From an uncultured Bacilli bacterium (GTDB lineage Bacteria > Bacillota_I > Bacilli_A > RF39 > UBA660): DNA of 15,803 nucleotides. Positions within the stretch are counted from its first letter, which is position 1, and each line of letters opens with the position of its first letter. The notes beneath the pieces were generated by a model. That model was not told the DNA's origin and did not search any database. It worked only from the letters and a program-made list of their open reading frames with translations. A program made the translations under genes and the position numbers. Of this stretch, positions 1 through 5,521 are shown in pieces. The stretch spans positions 1-15,803 of the forward strand of contig CANQHM010000028.1 in the NCBI GenBank assembly GCA_947623845.1. The letters are read 5' to 3'.

Positions 1-168
1 GGTTTAATTATTGGTTTCTTTCTTGCTAAAAGATTAATGCAAAAAGAACTAAAGAAAAATCCTCCTATAAATGAAAAGATGATTGAAGTTATGATGAGTA
101 GTATGGGAAGAAAACCTAGTCAAAAACAAGTAAGACAAGTTATGAATCAAATGACAAGATATATGTAA
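1..168 (+). CDS. yneF: YneF-family (UPF0154) small membrane protein, 5' end cut off by window
   Basis: The frame is open from base 1 to a TAA at 166-168, giving the last 55 residues. They start in the end of a hydrophobic segment (GLIIGFFLA), continue with a basic stretch, and contain KKNPPINEKM followed by a Met-rich part and KPSQKQVRQVM. The KKNPPIN and KPSQK motifs are typical of the YneF/UPF0154 family: single-span membrane proteins of about 70 residues in Bacillota with no well-established function. By family length only about 15-20 N-terminal residues should be missing. The gene's last codons form the 5' arm of a terminator, so it is the last gene of its transcript and separate from the sporulation operon that follows. 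The family call is from recognised motifs, not a search. Confidence 0.88.
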   Translation, partial: GLIIGFFLAKRLMQKELKKNPPINEKMIEVMMSSMGRKPSQKQVRQVMNQMTRYM

Positions 169-183
169 TCTTGTTATTTTTTT
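154..183 (+). terminator. Intrinsic terminator overlapping the end of yneF
   Basis: ACAAGAT (154-160) and ATCTTGT (168-174) form a perfect 7-bp stem around a 7-nt loop, followed by a tract with one A among the T residues (175-183). The 5' arm lies inside the coding sequence and the stop codon sits at the loop/3'-arm border. It isolates yneF from the spoIIG promoter, whose -35 begins immediately after the T-tract. Confidence 0.75.
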
Positions 184-215
184 CGACAAAAATTCTTTTA
201 AGTATCTTATATAAT
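182..215 (+). promoter_or_regulatory. spoIIG promoter with Spo0A box over the -35 region
   Basis: TTCGACA (182-188) is the exact reverse complement of the Spo0A box TGTCGAA. Its last six bases, TCGACA, also serve as a -35-like hexamer (183-188). A perfect TATAAT follows at 210-215, leaving a 21-bp spacer, too long for ordinary sigma-A recognition. In B. subtilis the spoIIG promoter has the same design: a sigma-A promoter with an unusually long (22-bp) spacer, activated by phosphorylated Spo0A bound at boxes overlapping the -35. Transcription would start near 221-222, leaving a leader of about 12 nt that already contains the ribosome site AGGTG (222-226). Only one box is visible because the upstream DNA is the yneF terminator. 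The box and hexamers are seen; Spo0A control is inferred. Confidence 0.72.
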
Positions 216-233
216 TAATACAGGTGAAAAATA

Positions 234-1004
234 ATGACTGTATATATTGATTTATTATGGATACTTAATTTTTTTCTGGATATGGTAATTTTGCTTATTG
301 TTAGTTTTACTTTGAAAAGAAATGTTGCTTTTAAAAGAATCTTACTTGGTAGTTTAATAGGTAGTTTATCTACTATACTTATCTTTTTTAAACTAAGTAA
401 TTTGCTTTTAAATATTTTAAAACTAATTCTTGCTATAATCATTATCATTGCCACTTTTAATTTAGGTTCTAAAAAATATTTTCTAAATAATTTAAGTTAC
501 TTTTATATGACTAGTATTATTTTAGGAGGATTTATCTATTTTTTAAATAATAATTTTAATAGTAAGTATACATTAAGTATTAATTATTTATTTATAATTT
601 TACTAAGTCCTATAATTTTATATTTATATCTCCATCAAAATAAAGAGTTAAAAACTAATTATCAAAATTATTATGATATTGCGATTATTTTACAAGATAA
701 TGAATGTATTAATACAAAAGCTTATTTAGATACAGGGAATACTTTAAAAGATCCTTATGTTCATAAACCCATAATTTTACTTTCAAAAAAACTCTTAACT
801 AGTGACATCCGTATCCACAGCCCAATCTTAGTACCTTATAATTCTTTAAATCATCAAGGTTTTTTAACGGTGATTAAACCTAAGTATATTAAAATAAATA
901 ACTTAAAATTAGATAAATACTTAATTGGATTAAGTGAAGAAGAATTTGGCTTTGATGGTATTAATTGTATTTTAAATAGAGAAATATTAAAGGAGAACAT
1001 ATGA
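234..1004 (+). CDS. spoIIGA: SpoIIGA, membrane-embedded pro-sigma-E processing aspartic protease
   Basis: This 256-aa protein should cleave the pro-sequence from sigma-E in the mother cell, in response to the forespore signal SpoIIR. The first ~135 residues are five hydrophobic segments (about 5-25, 33-52, 57-78, 88-105 and 115-134), as in the family. The C-terminal cytosolic half has the aspartic-protease motif AYLDTGNTLKDP, with the likely catalytic Asp at residue 166 (family pattern D-[ST]-G-N-x-L-x-D-P). Length is slightly below the ~300 aa of the B. subtilis protein. The ATG at 234 is 7 nt after AGGTG. The stop TGA overlaps the sigE ATG (ATGA), so protease and substrate are translationally coupled. 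Overall similarity is low, as usual for this family; motif, topology and the sigE neighbour carry the call. Confidence 0.93.
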   Translation: MTVYIDLLWILNFFLDMVILLIVSFTLKRNVAFKRILLGSLIGSLSTILIFFKLSNLLLNILKLILAIIIIIATFNLGSKKYFLNNLSYFYMTSIILGGFIYFLNNNFNSKYTLSINYLFIILLSPIILYLYLHQNKELKTNYQNYYDIAIILQDNECINTKAYLDTGNTLKDPYVHKPIILLSKKLLTSDIRIHSPILVPYNSLNHQGFLTVIKPKYIKINNLKLDKYLIGLSEEEFGFDGINCILNREILKENI

Positions 1005-1693
1005 AAAATATTTTTAAAAAAATTCTTACTTGGTTAAAAGCAAAGTATAATGCGTGTTTTTTTGTTGGTAGTACGGATATCTTACCACCACCTCTTAGTA
1101 AAGAAGAAGAAAGAGCTTACTTAATTAAAGCTCAAGAAGGAGATGAAGAAGCCAGAAATAAATTAGTAGAACATAATCTGCGTTTAGTAGTATTTCTAGC
1201 GAAAAAGTATGAAAATACGGGTTATGATATTGAAGATTTAGTAAGTATCGGCTCTATTGGGTTAATTAAAGGGATTAATACTTATAAATTAGATAAAAAT
1301 ATCAAACTTGCTACTTATGCCTCCCGTTGTATTGCGAATGAAATATTAATGTTTTTAAGAAAGAATAAGAAACGTAAAAGTGAAATATCTTTTGAAGATG
1401 CACTTAATTATGATGCTGAAGGTAATGAACTTCATTTAGAAGATATTTTAGGTACCGAAGAAGATACGGTTATTAAAGAATATGAAGAAAAAACTAATAA
1501 AGAATTATTAGAAAAAGAACTATCTTCCTTACCACCTAGGGATAAAGAAATCATGATTTTAAGATATGGCTTAAATAATTCCAAAGAATATACCCAAAAA
1601 GAAGTGGCTGATAAACTAGGAATAAGTCAGTCTTATATCTCGCGAATTGAAAAGAAAGTCATTAAAAAATTACAAGGTTTATTACAAATGTAA
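1001..1693 (+). CDS. sigE: RNA polymerase sporulation sigma factor E precursor (pro-sigma-E)
   Basis: A 230-aa sigma-70-family factor that directs early mother-cell transcription during sporulation. The N-terminus (residues 1-21) is an amphipathic basic/aromatic pro-sequence. FFVGSTDILPPPLSK then aligns with YYIGGSEALPPPLSK of B. subtilis pro-sigma-E, which places cleavage near residues 20-21. Region 2 (about 55-127) contains NLRLVV, NTG-x-x-IEDL-x-SIG-x-IGLIK and KLATYASRCI-x-NEILM. Region 4 (about 175-226) contains LRYGL and the helix-turn-helix TQKEVADKLGISQSYISRIEK. The pro-sequence is about seven residues shorter than in B. subtilis. Its ATG overlaps the spoIIGA stop. No sigG follows, unlike in many Bacilli; a terminator closes the operon. 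Sigma-K and sigma-E are related, but the spoIIGA neighbour and the pro-region motif decide for sigma-E. Confidence 0.97.
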   Translation: MKNIFKKILTWLKAKYNACFFVGSTDILPPPLSKEEERAYLIKAQEGDEEARNKLVEHNLRLVVFLAKKYENTGYDIEDLVSIGSIGLIKGINTYKLDKNIKLATYASRCIANEILMFLRKNKKRKSEISFEDALNYDAEGNELHLEDILGTEEDTVIKEYEEKTNKELLEKELSSLPPRDKEIMILRYGLNNSKEYTQKEVADKLGISQSYISRIEKKVIKKLQGLLQM

Positions 1694-1705
1694 TAAGCTT
1701 TTTTT
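1674..1705 (+). terminator. Intrinsic terminator fused to the end of sigE
   Basis: AAGGTTTATTAC (1674-1685) pairs with GTAATAAGCTTT (1690-1701), allowing two G-T wobbles, around a 4-nt AAAT loop. A run of seven T residues covers 1699-1705. The stem contains the final sigE codons and the stop (1691-1693). It ends the spoIIGA-sigE transcript. Confidence 0.75.
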
Positions 1706-1735
1706 AATAAAATTTAAACTATTAAATAGAAAATA

Positions 1736-1744
1736 TGGTACACT
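1736..1744 (+). promoter_or_regulatory. Extended -10 promoter of the 114-aa gene
   Basis: TG-G-TACACT (1736-1744) is an extended -10 element. No convincing -35 lies 16-18 bp upstream; TTTAAA at 1713-1718 is too far. It sits 28 bp before the ATG at 1772 and after the sigE terminator, so it probably drives the orphan gene alone. Confidence 0.45.
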
Positions 1745-1771
1745 ATTTATAGTTAGAAGAAGAGGTATACT

Positions 1772-2116
1772 ATGGATGAGTTACAAGAATTTGGTTTATC
1801 TACCATGCAAATAAGAACGGGAATAAGTTTAGAAGAACTTCACTTAAGTGCGCAAGAAAAAGCCAAAGCTGATAAAAAAATACGAAAAATTATTACTAAT
1901 TCTACTTTTAAAGAAATTGATGACTATATTAATAAATGGTGTGAGAAGAAAGAGGGAAGTGACGTCTTAAAATATATTATTTATATGTTAGATGATATCA
2001 TCTTTTTATCTCAAAATGAATTACTAAGTTATGAAATGGCCAAATATCGATATGGGTTAGAACACAAACTTAATAGAAGTTTAGAGTTAGCTAAAAAATC
2101 CTCTTATTTAGATTAA
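1772..2116 (+). CDS. Unrecognised 114-aa soluble, probably helical protein
   Basis: I do not recognise this protein. It is 114 aa, charged (many Lys and Glu), without signal peptide or membrane segment. It looks alpha-helical throughout, with an N-terminal part QIRTGISLEELHLSAQEKAK, a central segment KWCEKKEGSDVLKYIIYMLDDIIF and a C-terminal helix rich in Lys/Leu. The single Cys (about residue 57) is in the KWCEKK segment. The ATG has a good ribosome site (AGAAGAGG, 8 nt away) and its own extended -10, and codon use resembles the neighbours, so the gene is very likely real. It stands alone between the sigE terminator and an insertion sequence inserted 22 bp after its stop. Position next to a sporulation operon is not evidence of a sporulation role. 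Confidence 0.8.
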   Translation: MDELQEFGLSTMQIRTGISLEELHLSAQEKAKADKKIRKIITNSTFKEIDDYINKWCEKKEGSDVLKYIIYMLDDIIFLSQNELLSYEMAKYRYGLEHKLNRSLELAKKSSYLD

Positions 2117-2129
2117 GATAAGAAGCATT

Positions 2130-2138
2130 TTAAGTGTT
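2130..2138. repeat. Target site duplication, left copy (9 bp)
   Basis: TTAAGTGTT directly abuts the left inverted repeat of the insertion sequence and is repeated identically at 3683-3691. A perfect duplication indicates a transpositional insertion that has not had time to decay. Confidence 0.9.
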
Positions 2139-2157
2139 CAGTAGTAAGGAGTGAAAA
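2139..2157 (+). repeat. Left terminal inverted repeat of the IS
   Basis: CAGTAGTAAGGAGTGAAAA; 16 of 19 bases match the inverted right end (mismatches at positions 4-6). Similarity ends beyond base 19. Confidence 0.88.
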
Positions 2158-2305
2158 ATAAAATTCACTTCTTTTTAGGTGAAATAATAGAAAAAAACAA
2201 AAATAAAAAATTTTTTTCGCAAAATAAGAAAATAAAGACAAATGAAAGAAAATCTGTAAAACCACCCAAAAACCAGAATAAAGTATTTTCAAAATCGAAA
2301 AAATA

Positions 2306-3607
2306 TCATATAATTAAATTATCAAATCTTAGTTGAAAGTTTTTACTTTCTACAAGGTTGATTGGATGAGAAATAAGTTCGTTGATGATCGTGAAACTTA
2401 TTTCTTTTATTTTGCCTTGGAGAAATTGAACAACCTTAGAACCTAAATCAAGTAATTGCCTTATAGTATGTGCAAATTGGAAGAAGAAGTAATGAGCTTT
2501 CATAGCATTGTAATTTAGTAAACACATATGAGTAATATTAAAATAAATATTTTTTTGATTATTAAATCCCTGGTTTTCAATTTTCCAACGTCTGCGACCT
2601 AATTCAATAATTTCCTTAATATTACTGTCATTAACAGGAATGTTAGTTATATAAGTAAAAATCTTATCTTTTTCATTAGGAGGAGCTTTTTCGATATATC
2701 TAACAATGTTAAAGACATATTTGTTATATTTATAATCATTTACTAAGTAATAATCATCATATAAAGAACCCTTGTCAATAGAAATAATACCATCAAAATC
2801 TTCATTAACAGATTTTAATCTATCAGCTTTTAATCTAAAGATATAATCCCATTTGTTATCTAAACAAAGTTTAATAAAAGGACCAGAAGCATAAAGAGCA
2901 TCAGCAGTAATGATAAAATTTAATTTAGGAAAGTTCTTTTTAATTCTAAGGGCCATTCTTTTAAAGGCATTCATTTCACAATCTTGTTTTTTAAGATTAA
3001 TAACTGAAGGATCAGGATTTTCAATAAACTCTGAATCGAGAGAGATAACAAAAGAATCAAAAACAAGCTTTGCTTCTAAAACATTATGTTCATAAGTTTT
3101 AGAGGCATCACTATGTTGTTTAACTATACAATGATCGCAATGTTTATAATTAAAAGAGATTAAACCAGTGCCATCGATAAGAATTTGAAAACTACCATTA
3201 TATCTAAATTTATCAAACATTTTAGAACGAATAAGAGCATAAACAATATATTTTTGAATTTTTCTTAATTCATCAATATTTAAGTCATCAAAAACATCAT
3301 TAATAGTATCATAATGAGGGAGATCGGATAAATCTTCATTAATAATTTTAGATAAATTATTTATAGAATTATCATTATTAAATTTATTAGTCATAGAATT
3401 CATAGAAGTTAAACCACAAAGTAAAGCGAAAAGACGAGTAACACAAATAGCTTTCATAGTATAAGTGACTTTACCTTGTTGTCTTACATCAGTGAGATTA
3501 TCAAACAAAATAAAAAGTCGTGGTAAATACTTATCAATAATGTTATATAAAGTACAAACCAACGACTTATCTTTTTTTAATTCTCTTTTTTGCTTTCTTG
3601 TCATCAA
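2306..3607 (-). CDS. DDE transposase of the insertion sequence (IS4-like fold)
   Basis: A 433-aa transposase that cuts and rejoins the element's ends. The three likely catalytic acidic residues lie in typical settings: Asp145 in ILIDGTG, Asp236 in IITADALYAS, and Glu344 in RRRWKIENQGFNNQKN. The R-x3-E arrangement is that of the IS4 group, but the following Lys is one residue further than in the classical YREK signature and the Tyr is absent, so it may belong to a neighbouring DDE group. The N-terminal ~110 residues are charged and probably bind the ends. Translation may begin at TTG 3607 (10 nt from AAAAGGTGG at 3618-3626) or at the next codon, ATG 3604 (13 nt). No frameshift or internal stop is present. 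Confidence 0.93.
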   Translation of the reverse strand: MMTRKQKRELKKDKSLVCTLYNIIDKYLPRLFILFDNLTDVRQQGKVTYTMKAICVTRLFALLCGLTSMNSMTNKFNNDNSINNLSKIINEDLSDLPHYDTINDVFDDLNIDELRKIQKYIVYALIRSKMFDKFRYNGSFQILIDGTGLISFNYKHCDHCIVKQHSDASKTYEHNVLEAKLVFDSFVISLDSEFIENPDPSVINLKKQDCEMNAFKRMALRIKKNFPKLNFIITADALYASGPFIKLCLDNKWDYIFRLKADRLKSVNEDFDGIISIDKGSLYDDYYLVNDYKYNKYVFNIVRYIEKAPPNEKDKIFTYITNIPVNDSNIKEIIELGRRRWKIENQGFNNQKNIYFNITHMCLLNYNAMKAHYFFFQFAHTIRQLLDLGSKVVQFLQGKIKEISFTIINELISHPINLVESKNFQLRFDNLII

Positions 3608-3637
3608 AATAAATCAACCACCTTTTATCTTGTAGTA

Positions 3638-3646
3638 ATTATATCA
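3638..3646 (-). promoter_or_regulatory. Extended -10 promoter of the transposase
   Basis: On the minus strand TG-A-TATAAT occupies 3646 to 3638, about 30 bp before the transposase start. The -35 region is weak and lies close to the inverted repeat, so transposase bound to its end could shut off its own promoter; that regulation is inference. Confidence 0.5.
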
Positions 3647-3663
3647 CATTTTATTGCGAAGAA

Positions 3664-3682
3664 TTTTCACTCCTTAGAGCTG
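3664..3682 (-). repeat. Right terminal inverted repeat of the IS
   Basis: Read inward on the minus strand this is CAGCTCTAAGGAGTGAAAA, matching the left end at 16 of 19 positions. Confidence 0.88.
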
Positions 3683-3691
3683 TTAAGTGTT
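3683..3691. repeat. Target site duplication, right copy (9 bp)
   Basis: TTAAGTGTT, identical to 2130-2138, immediately outside the right inverted repeat and about 30 bp upstream of the rlmN -10 element. Confidence 0.9.
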
Positions 3692-3719
3692 ATTTCCTCT
3701 TTTGTAAAACCTTACTTTA

Positions 3720-3728
3720 TGATATAAT
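3720..3728 (+). promoter_or_regulatory. Extended -10 promoter of the rlmN-prpC-prkC-rsgA-rpe operon
   Basis: TG-A-TATAAT (3720-3728), with a poor -35 (TTTTGT at 3700-3705, 17-bp spacer). It lies outside the insertion sequence, so the operon kept its core promoter. The predicted start of transcription near 3734-3735 leaves a leader of only about 10 nt before the ATG at 3745. Confidence 0.62.
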
Positions 3729-3744
3729 GAAATTGGTGAAATAT

Positions 3745-4761
3745 ATGAATATTTACGGGATGACTAAGAATGATTTAGAAGAGTATTTTGCATCTCTTAA
3801 TGAAAAAAAATTTAAAGCGACTCAAGTATATGAATGGTTATATCAAAAAAGAGTAAAAACTTTTACTGAAATGACTAATTTAAAAAAAGAGTTACAAGAA
3901 AAATTAGCAGATACTTTTTCTTTTAATGGACCGAGAATTATAGAAGTCCAAAGGGGGTCTTTAGTCCGTAAATATTTATTTATGTTAGAAGATAAAGAAC
4001 TTATTGAAGCCGTTTTAATGGAACACGATTATGGTTTAAGTTTATGTATTAGTAGTGAAGTTGGTTGTAATATGGGGTGTAAGTTTTGTGAAAGTGGAAG
4101 AAGAAAAAAAGTGCGAAATCTATCTGCTCATGAAATGGTATTACAAATCCTTACGATTGAAGAAGACATAAAAAAAAGAATTAGTAGTATTGTTATTATG
4201 GGCATAGGGGAACCCTTAGATAACTATGATAACGTTATGAAATTTATAAGAATAATTAATGATCCTAAAGGTATTGCGATTGGGGCGCGACATATAACTT
4301 TATCAACTTGTGGTTTAATTCCTAAAATTAATGAATTAGCAGAGGAAAATATTCAAATAAATTTAGCCATATCTTTACATGCTTCGAGTGATAAACTAAG
4401 AAATATGTTAATGCCTGTCAATAAAGTGTATAGTATTCCCGCTTTAATTACCTGTTTAAAGCAATATATTGCAAAAACCAATAGACGAGTTACTATAGAA
4501 TATGTTATGCTTAATAATGTAAATGATGATGTCCTAAATGCTAAAGAATTAGCAAACCTTCTAAAAGGGATGAACGTTTATGTTAATTTAATTCCTTATA
4601 ATGAAACAGAAAACATTGAATTTAGTAAAAGTAGTAAAAATAGAATAGATAAATTCTTTGATACTTTAAAACAGATGGGAATTAATGTAACGATAAGAAA
4701 AGAATTTGGAAGTTCAATCGATGCCGCATGTGGACAACTACGTAGTAAAAGAGGTGGATAA
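3745..4761 (+). CDS. rlmN: RlmN, radical SAM 23S rRNA/tRNA adenine-C2 methyltransferase
   Basis: RlmN makes 2-methyladenosine at A2503 of 23S rRNA and A37 of some tRNAs, using a [4Fe-4S] cluster and a methylated cysteine intermediate. The radical-SAM motif C-x3-C-x2-C is in GCNMGCKFCESG (Cys108, 112 and 115 of the 338-aa protein). GIGEPLDNYDNV, LSTCGL, LAISLHAS and LIPYNE are conserved family blocks, and the C-terminal AACGQLR holds the second catalytic Cys (about residue 329). The reading frame opens at ATG 3727, but that codon lies inside the -10 element. I chose ATG 3745, six bases after GGTG, which gives MNIYGMTKND. The gene is first in its operon; its TAA directly abuts the prpC ATG, and GAGGTGG within its last codons is the prpC ribosome site. 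Confidence 0.96.
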   Translation: MNIYGMTKNDLEEYFASLNEKKFKATQVYEWLYQKRVKTFTEMTNLKKELQEKLADTFSFNGPRIIEVQRGSLVRKYLFMLEDKELIEAVLMEHDYGLSLCISSEVGCNMGCKFCESGRRKKVRNLSAHEMVLQILTIEEDIKKRISSIVIMGIGEPLDNYDNVMKFIRIINDPKGIAIGARHITLSTCGLIPKINELAEENIQINLAISLHASSDKLRNMLMPVNKVYSIPALITCLKQYIAKTNRRVTIEYVMLNNVNDDVLNAKELANLLKGMNVYVNLIPYNETENIEFSKSSKNRIDKFFDTLKQMGINVTIRKEFGSSIDAACGQLRSKRGG

Positions 4762-5517
4762 ATGAAAGCATTTTATTTAACAGATTCCGGGAAAGTAAGA
4801 AGTCATAATGAAGATTCAGTAACTATTCTTAAAAATGAAGCAAATGAATATTTATTATTAGTAGCCGATGGAATGGGCGGACATAAAGCGGGGGAAGTTG
4901 CATCCTCTATGGTCGTTACCCATTTAGGTAAAAGATTTTCGAATATGGCGAGTATTGGTAGCAAAGTAGATGCGATAAATTGGATTAAAGATAATATTAG
5001 TGAAATAAATAAAGAAATATTAGATTATGCGATTAAGTATCCAGAAGCAACGGGACTTGGTACTACGGTCGTTTTAGCTATCTATACTAAAGATTTCTTA
5101 ATATTTGGAAATATTGGGGACTCTTCAGGCTTTGTCTATAAAGATAAAACCTTACATAAAGTTACCAATGACCATACCTTAGTAAGTATCTTAGTAGCTA
5201 ATGGAGAATTAAGTGAAGAAGAAGCCAAATACCATCCTAAAAAGAATGTCTTATTAAAGGCTTTAGGATCTAATGAAAAAGTTGATATTGATATTTTTTG
5301 TGTTGATTCACCCGTTGATGGCATATTCTTATGTAGTGATGGATTAACTAATATGTTAACCAAAGAACAAATAGAAAAAGTTTTAAGTGATGAAGAGTTA
5401 GATATTGAAGAAAAAGTTATTAAGTTAATTCGTAAAAGTAATGCTAGAGGAGGAACGGATAATATTTCCATAGCATACTTAAGTTTAGAAGAAGAAAAAG
5501 AAAATAAAGAGGTGTAG
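4762..5517 (+). CDS. prpC: PrpC, PP2C-type Ser/Thr protein phosphatase
   Basis: A 251-aa metal-dependent phosphatase (PPM family) that reverses phosphorylation by the kinase encoded next. Conserved blocks are TDSGKVRSHNED (7-18), VADGMGGHKAGEVAS (34-48) with metal ligand Asp36, GLGTT (98-102), GNIGDS (115-120), NDHT (135-138), LCSDGLTNML (189-198) with Asp192, and GGTDNIS (229-235) with Asp232. Family members usually have Arg after GDS; here it is Ser. Length is normal for bacterial PrpC/Stp. No membrane segment is present. There is no gap after rlmN and a 4-nt gap to prkC, whose ribosome site AGAGGTG lies in the end of this gene. This phosphatase-kinase order is conserved across Bacillota. 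Confidence 0.96.
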   Translation: MKAFYLTDSGKVRSHNEDSVTILKNEANEYLLLVADGMGGHKAGEVASSMVVTHLGKRFSNMASIGSKVDAINWIKDNISEINKEILDYAIKYPEATGLGTTVVLAIYTKDFLIFGNIGDSSGFVYKDKTLHKVTNDHTLVSILVANGELSEEEAKYHPKKNVLLKALGSNEKVDIDIFCVDSPVDGIFLCSDGLTNMLTKEQIEKVLSDEELDIEEKVIKLIRKSNARGGTDNISIAYLSLEEEKENKEV

Positions 5518-5521
5518 ATTT

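Larger units (their letters stand above)
2139..3682 (-). mobile_element. Complete insertion sequence, 1544 bp, IS4-like DDE type
   Basis: The element is bounded by imperfect 19-bp terminal inverted repeats: left CAGTAGTAAGGAGTGAAAA at 2139-2157 and, read inward on the other strand, CAGCTCTAAGGAGTGAAAA at 3664-3682. They match at 16 of 19 positions, including a 13-bp run. Identical 9-bp direct repeats flank both ends. The only gene is one transposase on the minus strand (2306-3607). The 150 bases between its stop and the left end are A/T-rich and non-coding, with a weak TTCAC/GTGAA hairpin. A 9-bp duplication and CA-starting ends agree with IS4-like elements, but the exact IS family needs a database comparison. 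Intact ORF, matching ends and a perfect duplication suggest a recent, possibly still active, insertion. Confidence 0.92.

Noticed and set aside
2151..2336. 61-codon plus-strand frame inside the insertion sequence
   Set aside because: It begins at a GTG within the terminal inverted repeat, has Lys/Asn low complexity and runs into the antisense 3' end of the transposase. Better explained as A-rich non-coding DNA of the element.
5136..5471. 111-codon minus-strand frame opposite prpC
   Set aside because: Antisense shadow of a clearly conserved phosphatase gene. The same applies to the minus-strand frames at 215-454, 9632-9823 and 14268-14459, and to the plus-strand frame at 2910-3095.
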